Shown here in pieces: positions 9,565 through 16,779 of a DNA stretch of 29,415 bases. The notes under the pieces were generated by a model. The model ran no database searches. It worked only from the letters and a program-made list of their open reading frames with translations, and was not told the origin of the DNA. Each line of letters opens with the position of its first letter. Positions within the stretch are counted from its first letter, which is position 1. The position numbers and the translations under genes were made by a program. This DNA is from Betaproteobacteria bacterium UBA2293 (GTDB lineage Bacteria > Pseudomonadota > Gammaproteobacteria > Burkholderiales > Rhodocyclaceae): NCBI GenBank assembly GCA_002345845.1, contig DDWF01000002.1, positions 4,016 to 33,430 of the forward strand, written 5' to 3'.

Positions 9565-9576
9565 CGACCTTTTCCA
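9551..9576 (+). promoter_or_regulatory. Perfect 11-bp hairpin around the rpoA stop codon
   Basis: The arm TGGAAAAGGTC (9551-9561) pairs exactly with GACCTTTTCCA (9566-9576); the four-base loop TAAC contains the rpoA stop TAA. No T tract follows, so a simple intrinsic terminator is unlikely. It may be an RNase or attenuation point that sets the ratio of rpoA to rplQ message, or protect the 3' end of processed rpoA mRNA. The structure is seen directly; the role is inference. Confidence 0.6.
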
Positions 9577-9621
9577 CCCGGGCAGTCAAGGGACGCCTGC
9601 AGAACATAGAAAGGATTAACC

Positions 9622-10020
9622 ATGCGTCACCGCAATGGACTTCGCAAACTGAACCGTACCAGCAGCCATCGCCTGGCGATGCTGCGCAACATGACCGTTT
9701 CCCTGCTCAAGCACGAGGCCATCAAGACCACGTTGCCGAAGGCCAAGGAGCTGCGTCGCGTTGTTGAACCGATGATCACCCTCGGCAAGACCCCGACCCT
9801 GGCCAACAAGCGTCTGGCTTTTGACCGTCTGCGCGACCGCGATATCGTGGTCAAGCTGTTCGCCGAAATCGGGCCGCGCTACGCCACCCGTCCGGGCGGC
9901 TACCTGCGCATCCTGAAGTGCGGCTTCCGCGTTGGCGACAACGCGCCGATGGCCTTCGTCGAACTGGTCGATCGTCCGGAAGTAACGGAAGCGGTTGAAG
10001 TCGAGGAAGCTGCCGAGTAA
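9622..10020 (+). CDS. rplQ: 50S ribosomal protein L17
   Basis: The 132-residue protein starts [20 protein letters not shown] and contains [20 protein letters not shown] and [20 protein letters not shown]. Its acidic tail ([12 protein letters not shown]) is slightly longer than E. coli L17 (127). L17 lies near the exit tunnel on the solvent side. AAGGAT precedes the ATG. It is the last gene of the ribosomal cluster and is followed by a strong terminator 25 bases on. Confidence 0.98.
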   Translation: MRHRNGLRKLNRTSSHRLAMLRNMTVSLLKHEAIKTTLPKAKELRRVVEPMITLGKTPTLANKRLAFDRLRDRDIVVKLFAEIGPRYATRPGGYLRILKCGFRVGDNAPMAFVELVDRPEVTEAVEVEEAAE

Positions 10021-10044
10021 TTCGGACGCTGACCGACAAAAGAG

Positions 10045-10068
10045 AAGGCCGGGAATTCCCGGCCTTTT
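10045..10068 (+). terminator. Terminator after rplQ, probably bidirectional
   Basis: AAGGCCGGG (10045-10053), loop AATT, and CCCGGCCTT (10058-10066) form a perfect nine-pair stem, followed by TTCCTTTTC. It closes the ribosomal cluster. The convergent phosphatase gene ends at 10095, and on the - strand the same stem is followed by CTCTTTT, so it probably serves both sides. Confidence 0.85.
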
Positions 10069-10094
10069 CCTTTTCTGGTGAAGCAAAAAAATCG

Positions 10095-11636
10095 CTACGG
10101 GCAGTCGATCATCATCAGCGAGATATCGTCACTGGCCAGACGGCCGTCGAGGTGGCGGGCAAGCGTGTTTTCGATCTGCTGGAAGCGTTTCTCCGGCGAT
10201 GTATTGGCGGCAGCCTGGGCGAGGCCGTCGACGCCGAACTGCCGACCGCTGGCATCGGACGCTTCGAGCAAGCCGTCGGAGCAGAGCAGCAGTTGGCTTT
10301 CCGCATCCCAGGTGAGCTCGGCGGGCTGGCAGTTGATTTCTTCACTGGCCAGAATGCCAAGCGGCAGGTGCTGTGACGGGAAACGCTGGGCGATGCGGCC
10401 CCAGCGGTCGAAGAGCAAGCCTTCCGGTGTGCCGCCGACCCAGATCTCGCCTTTGCGGGCCACCTCATCAAGGCAGACCAGCGTGGCGGCGACGAAGCGG
10501 CCGACCGGCATGGATTCCTTCAATTGTTGATTGAGCTCGCCGACGATTTCGCCGAGCGGAGCATCAAGCCTGGACATGCGATAGAACAGGGCAAGCACGG
10601 GCAGTGCGCTGATGGCGGCGGTCAGGCCATGGCCGGTGGCATCGGCCAGCAGGGCATGAAAGCGACCGCTGGCTGAACGCGAAGCGGCGACGATGTCACC
10701 GCTGAAGCTTTCGGCCGGAATCACCCGGTAGTGCAGGCGCGGGTCCTGCAGGCCGGCGCGGTGCAACTGCTTTTCCATCAGCCGGGCTGCCAGATGTTGC
10801 TCGCTCTGTGTCTGGTCGTAGTAGTTCTGCAACAGCCGGGCGTTATCGCGCAGCTTTTCATCGGCTGCCTTCTGCTGCGAAATATCGCGGATGACACCGA
10901 TGAAGGTGCGCTGGTTATCGAGCGTTGCCTCAGTGATGCCGATGGTGACGGGAAAGCTTTGGCCGTTGCGGTGCTGGGCGACGATCTCGCGATTGGAGCC
11001 GACGATGTTGTTGCCGCCGTCGGCAAGATAACGGGCGATGAACGTGTCGTGCTGGCTGCGCATGGGCTCAGGCATCAGTTTGGTGACGCTGTGTCCAATC
11101 AGTTCCTCGGCCGGCCAGCCGAAGATGCGTTCGCTGGCGCGATTGATCGAAATGATGGTGCCGTGATCGTCAATGGTGACGATGGCGTCAAGTACGTTGT
11201 CGGAGATTGCCTTGATACGGTCGAGGGCGTCGGTCGAAGCCTGTTGCAGGGCAAGCGAGCGCTGGATCGAACGCAGTTTCGCCTCGAGCACGACAAAGTT
11301 GATCGGTTTGGTCAGATAGTCGTCGGCACCGGCGTCCAGCCCTTCGACGAGATTCTCGTCGCGGTTGAGCGCTGACAGGAAGATGATTGGCGTCCACCGG
11401 TCCTGATTCATCGCCTTGATTCGCCGCGCTGCCTCGAAGCCATCCATGATCGGCATCATGATGTCGAGCAGGATCAGATCGGGCGCTTCGGCGGTGAACT
11501 GACGAATGGCTTCGGCGCCATTTTCGGCCAGGATCACGTCGTGGCCGAGTTTTTTCAGAAATACCTGCAGGATATGAAGATTGGTGCGGTTGTCGTCGAC
11601 CGCCAGGACCTTCATCTTGTTGTTCGGGGTATTCAT
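10095..11636 (-). CDS. Response regulator with PAS and PP2C (SpoIIE/RsbU-type) phosphatase domain
   Basis: The 513-residue protein has three parts. A receiver domain covers about 1-125, with Asp14/Asp15, phospho-acceptor Asp58 in LILLDIMMP and Lys110 in YLTKP. A PAS domain covers about 140-255 and is followed by a short helical linker. A PP2C-like serine phosphatase covers about 300-513, with metal-binding motifs SGD (312-314), LLADATGHG, CSDG and SDDIS. Such RsbU-type proteins dephosphorylate STAS antagonists in partner-switching. The ATG at 11636 is chosen because GAGG lies five bases upstream; a GTG two codons earlier lacks spacing. It follows the receiver-HATPase gene by 12 bases, so the two form an operon. 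Target antagonist and sigma factor are not in the window. Confidence 0.9.
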   Translation of the reverse strand: MNTPNNKMKVLAVDDNRTNLHILQVFLKKLGHDVILAENGAEAIRQFTAEAPDLILLDIMMPIMDGFEAARRIKAMNQDRWTPIIFLSALNRDENLVEGLDAGADDYLTKPINFVVLEAKLRSIQRSLALQQASTDALDRIKAISDNVLDAIVTIDDHGTIISINRASERIFGWPAEELIGHSVTKLMPEPMRSQHDTFIARYLADGGNNIVGSNREIVAQHRNGQSFPVTIGITEATLDNQRTFIGVIRDISQQKAADEKLRDNARLLQNYYDQTQSEQHLAARLMEKQLHRAGLQDPRLHYRVIPAESFSGDIVAASRSASGRFHALLADATGHGLTAAISALPVLALFYRMSRLDAPLGEIVGELNQQLKESMPVGRFVAATLVCLDEVARKGEIWVGGTPEGLLFDRWGRIAQRFPSQHLPLGILASEEINCQPAELTWDAESQLLLCSDGLLEASDASGRQFGVDGLAQAAANTSPEKRFQQIENTLARHLDGRLASDDISLMMIDCP

Positions 11637-11648
11637 GGCCACCTCGCC

Positions 11649-12554
11649 TTAACTGCGCTGGTTGCAGGGAATCGTGGCGCGGGCGACATTGCCGCATCCT
11701 TCATAGCTGATGCTGGAGAAACTCAACATGCGGGCCAGGGCGATGCCCCGTCCGTTCGGGTCGAAAGCGCGGCCTGGCTGCATTTCAAGATAGTTTTCCC
11801 AGGCAAAGCCTTTGCCTTCGTCGGCAACGCGCAGGCTGATCTGTTGCGGTTCGCGGCGGAGCGAAACCTGCAGGCGTTTGCCGGCATATTGCGCCAGGTC
11901 GCTGCGACGATCGATTTCCTCGCGCCAGGTGTCGGCGCGCTTGAGTTGCAGTTTCTCGGCGTAGCTGATGCCGAGATTGCCGTGTTCGATGCCGTTGATC
12001 AGCAATTCGGCGATGCCGATGACCGCCGTATCAGGGTCGGCACAAGCCTGGGCGATGAAGGAGGCGAGCCGGTCGGCCTCGTCGATGGTGCGGATGGTGA
12101 AGCTGGCTTCATCGAGAAAGCCCAGTGCGTCGATATGGCGATGCAGTTGCCGACGCAGGGCGTCGCGGTTGCGGGCGTCGCTCAGCGCGGCATGGACGAT
12201 GGCCAGCAGTTCGTCGCGCCGGTAGGGCTTGGTCAGATAATAGTAGGCGCCGGCCTCGAGTCCTTCGCGGATCTGATCGGCGGAGCTGGCGGCGGTCTGC
12301 ATGATGACCGGTATGGCGGCCAGGCGGCTGTCATTCTTGATCCGCTGCAGCAATTCGATGCCATCGATGCCGGGCATCATGCGGTCGAGCAGAATCAGTT
12401 GATAGCTGTTGGCCGAATCCTGCAGCAATTGCCAGGCGCTTTCGCCGTCACCGGTCGTGTCAGGCAGGCTGGTTGTTTCGCCGGCCAGGTACTCGAGAAG
12501 AATCTCGATATTGATCGGTTCATCGTCGATGACGAGAATTTTGGCATCTATCAT
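11649..12554 (-). CDS. Response regulator with RsbW-like HATPase (anti-sigma kinase type) domain
   Basis: Homology starts at MIDAKILVIDDEP, so the ATG at 12554 is taken; the frame opens further upstream, but without homology. The 301-residue protein has a receiver (1-125; Asp57 in LILLDRMMP, Lys109 in YLTKP) and a GHKL ATPase domain (150-300). The N-box is ELLINGIEHGN (183-193), the G1 box ADEGKGF (244-250) and the G2 box NGRGIAL (267-273). There is no histidine kinase dimerisation domain, so it resembles RsbW/SpoIIAB serine kinases. A charged insert (about 198-235) lies between the N and G1 boxes. Together with the downstream phosphatase it suggests a kinase/phosphatase pair acting on one antagonist. 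Confidence 0.88.
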   Translation of the reverse strand: MIDAKILVIDDEPINIEILLEYLAGETTSLPDTTGDGESAWQLLQDSANSYQLILLDRMMPGIDGIELLQRIKNDSRLAAIPVIMQTAASSADQIREGLEAGAYYYLTKPYRRDELLAIVHAALSDARNRDALRRQLHRHIDALGFLDEASFTIRTIDEADRLASFIAQACADPDTAVIGIAELLINGIEHGNLGISYAEKLQLKRADTWREEIDRRSDLAQYAGKRLQVSLRREPQQISLRVADEGKGFAWENYLEMQPGRAFDPNGRGIALARMLSFSSISYEGCGNVARATIPCNQRS

Positions 12555-12674
12555 TTTGAAACCGCCACGCTCCCGGCAGGCTGTCTTCGATATTGGCTGC
12601 CCAGGCAGGCGCAAGAGCCCTTTGCGGGCGGAGGCAATCCTACCACGGCGCCCACGGCGGCCGATAGACGCCCC

Positions 12675-14489
12675 CTAATCCTCGCCTGCTGAGGCTTCCT
12701 CTTCCTGCTGCTGGAGACGCCACATGCGGGCATATTGACCATCGCGGAGCAGCAGTTGTCCGTGCGTGCCACGCTCGCTGATGCGGCCGTCGTCCATGAC
12801 CAGAATTTCGTCGGCATTCATCACCGTCGATAGACGATGGGCGATGATCAGCGTGGTGTGGCCGACCGCCACGCTTTCCAGTTGCCCCTGGATGGCTCGC
12901 TCGGTGGCGGAGTCGAGCGCCGAGGTGGCTTCGTCGAAAATCAGGACGGGCGGATTCTTGAGCAAGGTGCGGGCAATGGCGACGCGCTGCTTTTCGCCGC
13001 CGGAGAGTTTCAGGCCGCGCTCGCCGACGCGCGTCTCGTATTTTTGCGGCAGCGATTCGATGAAATCGTGCAGCTGGGCGCTGCGCGCGGCGGCAATGAC
13101 TTCCTCGTGGCTGGCCTCCGGGCGGCCGTACTGGATGTTGTAGTAGATGCTGTCGTTGAACAGCACGGTGTCCTGCGGGACGATGCCGATGGCGGCGCGC
13201 AGGCTGCCTTGTTTCAGCGCCCGCAGATCGTGACCGCCGATGCGGATGGCGCCACCGGTGACGTCGTAAAAGCGGTAGAGCAGGCGCGACAGCGTGGACT
13301 TGCCGGCGCCCGAGTGGCCGACGACGGCGACAGTGCGCCCGGCACCGATAGTGAAGCTGACCTGACGGAGGATCTGCCGATCCGCTTCGTAAGCAAAGTC
13401 GACCGCGGCGAACTCGACGTTCAGCGGCCCGCGCGGCAGTTCGTGCGCATCCGGGGCGTCGGCGATCTCGCGATTTTCCTTGAGCAGATTGAACATGCGT
13501 TCGATGTCGGTGAGTGCCTGGCGGATCTCGCGATAGACGACGCCGAGGAAGCTGAGCGGCATGTACAGCTGGATCAGGAAAGCGTTGACCAGCACCAGGT
13601 CGCCGATGCTCATCCGGCCATCAACGACGCCAGCGGCCGCCCGCCACATCATGGCGGTGACGCCAAGAGCGATGATCGCCTGCTGTCCCAGGTTGAGCAG
13701 GGCCAGGGTTTTCTGGCTGCGCGTCGCCGCCTCCTCCCATTTGATCATCTGCTCGTCGTAGCGTCGGGTTTCCCAGGCCTCGTTGTTGAAATACTTGACC
13801 GTCTCGTAATTGAGCAGGCTGTCGACCGCCCGCGTGTTGGCCGCCGAATCGCTCTCGTTGACCTGGCGGCGGATGTCGATGCGCCAGTTGCTGACCTTGA
13901 CCGTGAACACGACGTAGGCAAGCAGCGAAACAAGGGTAATCAGGACGAAACCGATGTCGTACTTGACGAACAGGATGCCGAGCACCAGTCCGATCTCGAC
14001 CAGGGTCGGCAGGATCGAGTAGAGCGTGTAGGAAATCAGGCTGGAGATCGAGCGGCTGCCCCGTTCGATGTCGCGCGAGACGCCGCCGGTCTGGCGTTCG
14101 AGATGAAAGCGCAGGCTCAGCGCATGCAGGTGACCGAAGACCTCTAGCGCCACCTGGCGCACGGCGCGCTGGGTGACGCGGGCGAAGAGCATCTCGCGCA
14201 GTTCGGTGAACAGCGAGTTGGCGAAGCGCAGCGCGCCATACAGGGCGAGCAGCAGGGCTGGCAGCGCCAGCACCTGCTGACCGGGCGTCAGGCCGTCGAT
14301 CATCTGCTTGAAGACCAGCGGCACGCCGACGTTGGCCACCTTGGCCGCAACCAGGCAGCCGAGGGCGAGCAGGACGCGCAGGCGGTAACGCCAGAGGTAG
14401 GGAAACAGCGTGCGCAGGGTCAGCCACAGGTGCGATTCGGCCAGGGGTTGTCCGGCGGGCGGTTTGGGAAGGGCGGAGGCGCGGCGCAT
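12675..14489 (-). CDS. Atm1/ABCB7-type ABC exporter (fused permease and ATPase)
   Basis: The 604-residue half-transporter has about six membrane segments (35-320) and one nucleotide-binding domain. Walker A GHSGAGKST is at 391-399, Q-loop Gln439, signature LSGGEKQR at 495-502, Walker B VLIFDEA at 515-521 and H-loop His551. The stretch WRIDIRR, then SLLNYETVKYFNNE (202-237), is typical of the Atm1/HMT1 branch, whose members export glutathione-linked or heavy-metal adducts and, in mitochondria, a sulfur precursor for iron-sulfur clusters. The arginines at 203 and 207-208 line up by eye with glutathione-binding arginines of Atm1. The protein should work as an inner-membrane homodimer. It reads away from the thioesterase gene, with an 89-base divergent gap. 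Substrate cannot be told from sequence. Confidence 0.9.
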   Translation of the reverse strand: MRRASALPKPPAGQPLAESHLWLTLRTLFPYLWRYRLRVLLALGCLVAAKVANVGVPLVFKQMIDGLTPGQQVLALPALLLALYGALRFANSLFTELREMLFARVTQRAVRQVALEVFGHLHALSLRFHLERQTGGVSRDIERGSRSISSLISYTLYSILPTLVEIGLVLGILFVKYDIGFVLITLVSLLAYVVFTVKVSNWRIDIRRQVNESDSAANTRAVDSLLNYETVKYFNNEAWETRRYDEQMIKWEEAATRSQKTLALLNLGQQAIIALGVTAMMWRAAAGVVDGRMSIGDLVLVNAFLIQLYMPLSFLGVVYREIRQALTDIERMFNLLKENREIADAPDAHELPRGPLNVEFAAVDFAYEADRQILRQVSFTIGAGRTVAVVGHSGAGKSTLSRLLYRFYDVTGGAIRIGGHDLRALKQGSLRAAIGIVPQDTVLFNDSIYYNIQYGRPEASHEEVIAAARSAQLHDFIESLPQKYETRVGERGLKLSGGEKQRVAIARTLLKNPPVLIFDEATSALDSATERAIQGQLESVAVGHTTLIIAHRLSTVMNADEILVMDDGRISERGTHGQLLLRDGQYARMWRLQQQEEEASAGED

Positions 14490-14525
14490 GATGAGCAGGC
14501 AGAATGGCAGTCCGCCAGTATATGA

Positions 14526-14557
14526 AAAGCCGTCGCTTTCCGGGAAAATCCGGCTTT
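14526..14557 (+). promoter_or_regulatory. Inverted repeat in the leader of the thioesterase gene
   Basis: AAAGCCG (14526-14532) pairs with CGGCTTT (14551-14557). Inside lies a second small repeat TTTC-CGG-GAAA (14537-14547), giving a two-tier hairpin 21 bases before the thioesterase ATG. It lies in the short gap between two divergent genes. It could be a leader hairpin or an operator. No matching regulator family was recognised. Confidence 0.35.
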
Positions 14558-14578
14558 ATTTGCGCAATGGAAACCATC

Positions 14579-14992
14579 ATGGCCGACGACCGCTGTTCGC
14601 TGCCCGATCGCCACTCGACCCTGCGTCTGGTGCCGATGCCGGCCGACCTCAACCAGAATGGCGATGTCTTCGGCGGCTGGGTCATGGCCCAGGTCGACGT
14701 CGCCGGCGCCATTCCCGCCATGCGCCGGGCGCGCGGCCGGGTGGCCACGGTTTCGGTCAATTCCTTTCAGTTCAAGCAGCCGATCTCGGTTGGCGACATC
14801 GTCAGTCTCTATGCCGAGATCGTCAAAGTCGGTCGTACCTCGATCATCGTCAAAGTCGAGGTTTATGCCGAACGGAATTACGCCGATCCGATCATCGTCA
14901 AGGTGACGGAAGCCGAACTGACCTACGTCGCCATCGATACAAGCGGCAACAAACGCCCGCTGCCGGCCGAAAAGACCGGCGAAATGGAATAG
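14579..14992 (+). CDS. Acyl-CoA thioesterase, YciA-like hotdog fold
   Basis: From the ATG at 14579 the product has 137 residues, close to E. coli YciA (about 132). The family signature is LRLVPMPADLNQNGDVFGGW, then VMAQVDVAGAI, with the Asn and Asp of NGDVFGGW and the following Asp in the active-site region. SVNSFQFKQPISVGDIVSLY is the second hotdog strand block. These enzymes hydrolyse acyl-CoA esters to free acid and CoA in the cytoplasm. An ATG four codons upstream (14567) is equally possible; neither has a strong ribosome binding site. The FadL-like gene follows by 45 bases on the same strand, so both may act on fatty acyl compounds. Substrate chain length is unknown. Confidence 0.87.
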   Translation: MADDRCSLPDRHSTLRLVPMPADLNQNGDVFGGWVMAQVDVAGAIPAMRRARGRVATVSVNSFQFKQPISVGDIVSLYAEIVKVGRTSIIVKVEVYAERNYADPIIVKVTEAELTYVAIDTSGNKRPLPAEKTGEME

Positions 14993-15019
14993 AATCGCCC
15001 GGTTAATCAAACCGCACGC

Positions 15020-15035
15020 CTTCGGGGGATCGAAG
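15020..15035 (+). promoter_or_regulatory. Hairpin carrying the ribosome binding site of the FadL-like gene
   Basis: CTTCG (15020-15024) and CGAAG (15031-15035) flank a six-base loop GGGGAT that holds most of the Shine-Dalgarno sequence, three bases before the ATG at 15038. A second five-pair hairpin, CGGTT-AATCA-AACCG, lies just upstream at 15000-15014. Presenting the ribosome binding site in a loop could tune translation of the outer-membrane protein. The short stems make this tentative. Confidence 0.35.
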
Positions 15036-15037
15036 CA

Positions 15038-16231
15038 ATGAAGACAATGACGCTGCGCGCGCTGCCGGCGATTCTGCTGGCCGTCTTTTCCAGCGCCGCA
15101 ACCGCCACCGGACTGCAGTCCTGGGAGCAGGATGCCGCCGGCCTTGGCACCGCTCACGCCGGCTCGGCCGCCAGCGCCGACACGGCAGCCGCTCAGTTCT
15201 ACAATCCGGCCGGCCTCAGCCGCCTCGACGGTGTACAGGTATCGGCCGGCATCACCGGCGTCCGGCCGCGGGTCGAGTTCGACGACAAAGGTTCGACCGG
15301 CGCCAGCCTTGGCATCGGTGACGGCGGCGATGCCGGGCGCTGGCTGGCCACGGTCAACGCCTCCCTGGGGTGGCGCCTCAATGGCGATCTGAGCATCGGC
15401 TTCGGCATCACCTCGCCCTTCGCCCTGGACCTCGATTACGAACAGGACAACTGGCTGGGCCGCATGCATGCACAGCGCGCCGAGTTGCGCACGCGCAACT
15501 ACAACCCGGCCATCGCCTATCGCATCAGCGAGCGCGTTGCCGTCGGTTTCGGCCTCAACTACCAGACCATCGACCTCGACTTCGTTAATGCCGCCTCCCG
15601 CCTGCAAGGTGACGACGGTAGCTGGGGCTGGAATGCCGGGGCTCTGTTCACCCTGTCGCCGGCCATGCGCGTCGGCATCTCCTATCGTTCGGCGATCGAG
15701 CACGATCTTGAAGGCAGCGCCAACGGCCAGGCCACCCGCGCCCGGATCGACATGCCTGATACCGCCATCCTCTCTGTCTGGCAGCAGGTCTCGGATCGCT
15801 GGGAAGCCATGGGCGATCTCTCCTATACGCGCTGGGATCGACTGAAAAATCTGAACTTCGTCAATCGCAACACGGGAGTCCTGGTGGCGAGCGAGCCGTT
15901 TGCCTATGGCAATTCCTGGCGTCTGGCCTGGGGTGCCGCCTACCTGCTTAGCGATGCGGTCAAGCTGAAGTTCGGCATCGCCTATGAGCGCAGCCCATCC
16001 GGCAGTCCGACGCGCAATGCCTGGGCGCCGGATAGCGACGCCCTGCGTCTGTCGTTGGGCGGCCAGTGGCGCCTCGGTAGCGGACGCCTGGATGCCGGCT
16101 ATTCCTACCACCTGGCGAAGGATGCAAAAATCGTCCAGAACCGCGTCGTCGGCGGCCTGACCAACACCCTGCGCGGCGAGTACGAAACCGGCACCCACAC
16201 GCTGGGTATTCAGTACTCGGCAGCCTTCTAG
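15038..16231 (+). CDS. FadL/TodX-family outer membrane transport protein
   Basis: The 397-residue protein has a clear signal peptide (residues 1 to about 23, ending ATA), then the FadL hallmark at the mature N terminus: GLQSWEQDAAGLGTAHAGSA and QFYNPAGL at about 53-60. The rest alternates in beta-barrel style and ends TLGIQYSAAF with a C-terminal aromatic residue, as expected for an outer-membrane barrel. FadL proteins let long-chain fatty acids or aromatic hydrocarbons pass the outer membrane through a lateral opening. A GGGGGA ribosome binding site precedes the start. Its link to the upstream acyl-CoA thioesterase suggests lipid or hydrophobic substrate handling, but the actual substrate is not known. 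Confidence 0.92.
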   Translation: MKTMTLRALPAILLAVFSSAATATGLQSWEQDAAGLGTAHAGSAASADTAAAQFYNPAGLSRLDGVQVSAGITGVRPRVEFDDKGSTGASLGIGDGGDAGRWLATVNASLGWRLNGDLSIGFGITSPFALDLDYEQDNWLGRMHAQRAELRTRNYNPAIAYRISERVAVGFGLNYQTIDLDFVNAASRLQGDDGSWGWNAGALFTLSPAMRVGISYRSAIEHDLEGSANGQATRARIDMPDTAILSVWQQVSDRWEAMGDLSYTRWDRLKNLNFVNRNTGVLVASEPFAYGNSWRLAWGAAYLLSDAVKLKFGIAYERSPSGSPTRNAWAPDSDALRLSLGGQWRLGSGRLDAGYSYHLAKDAKIVQNRVVGGLTNTLRGEYETGTHTLGIQYSAAF

Positions 16232-16240
16232 CAGACGCTC

Positions 16241-16771
16241 ATGGACCTCGGCGGCCTGACGATCGGTATGCGCGAAGGGGTGATCGTCCTGATCACCCTG
16301 GTCGTCGCCTATATCGTCATCGTTCTCTGGCGCATGCTGGCCCTGCGCCGGCGGGCCTCGGTCGCCGCGCCGGAGGTCGTGGCGCCGCCGCCCGTGCCGG
16401 CCCCGGCGGTCAATAGCGAAACCCTTGCCCCGCCCGTGGCCGATCCGGTGCGCCCGCTCCCCCCGGCCGACAGCCGCGATCAGCGCCCAGGGCGGAGTAG
16501 TGAACAATTTGAACGCCAGCGCCTGGAGCAGGAAGTTTTCCAGTTGCGCGACGAGGTCGATACGCTGCGCGGCGAGCTGGCCGCGCTGCGCCAGGACATG
16601 TTGCGCGAATTCGCCCACCTGCAGGCGGCCCAGGCGGTGTCACCGATTTATGGTGATGCCATGCAGATGGCGGTTGCCGGTTACGATCCGGCGGTAATCG
16701 CCGAGCGTTGCGGCATTGCCCGCGCCGAGGCCGAGCTGGTGGTGGCCCTGGCAAAAAGTCAGGAGCCTTGA
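16241..16771 (+). CDS. Membrane-anchored coiled-coil protein, DUF2802-like
   Basis: The 176-residue product has one membrane segment (about 12-32), a Pro/Ala/Val-rich stretch (42-75), a charged coiled coil (about 88-128, with repeats of the type QLRDEVDTLRGELAALRQ) and a C-terminal part MAVAGYDPAVIAERCGIARA followed by EAELVVALAK. That C-terminal part resembles DUF2802: a small helix-turn-helix-looking module without a known function. It starts nine bases after the FadL-like gene. Its stop TGA lies nine bases before the SPOR gene. The pairing with a SPOR protein points to the cell envelope, but the function is unknown. No strong ribosome binding site is seen, so the start is moderately uncertain (Met10 is an alternative). 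Confidence 0.75.
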   Translation: MDLGGLTIGMREGVIVLITLVVAYIVIVLWRMLALRRRASVAAPEVVAPPPVPAPAVNSETLAPPVADPVRPLPPADSRDQRPGRSSEQFERQRLEQEVFQLRDEVDTLRGELAALRQDMLREFAHLQAAQAVSPIYGDAMQMAVAGYDPAVIAERCGIARAEAELVVALAKSQEP

Positions 16772-16779
16772 GAAAAACC

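Noticed and set aside
14420..16618. A 732-codon open frame on the - strand opposite the thioesterase, FadL-like and DUF2802 genes
   Set aside because: It lies opposite clearly homologous + strand genes and its translation has no recognisable domain. In GC-rich DNA the antisense frame in register with codon position 3 often stays open.
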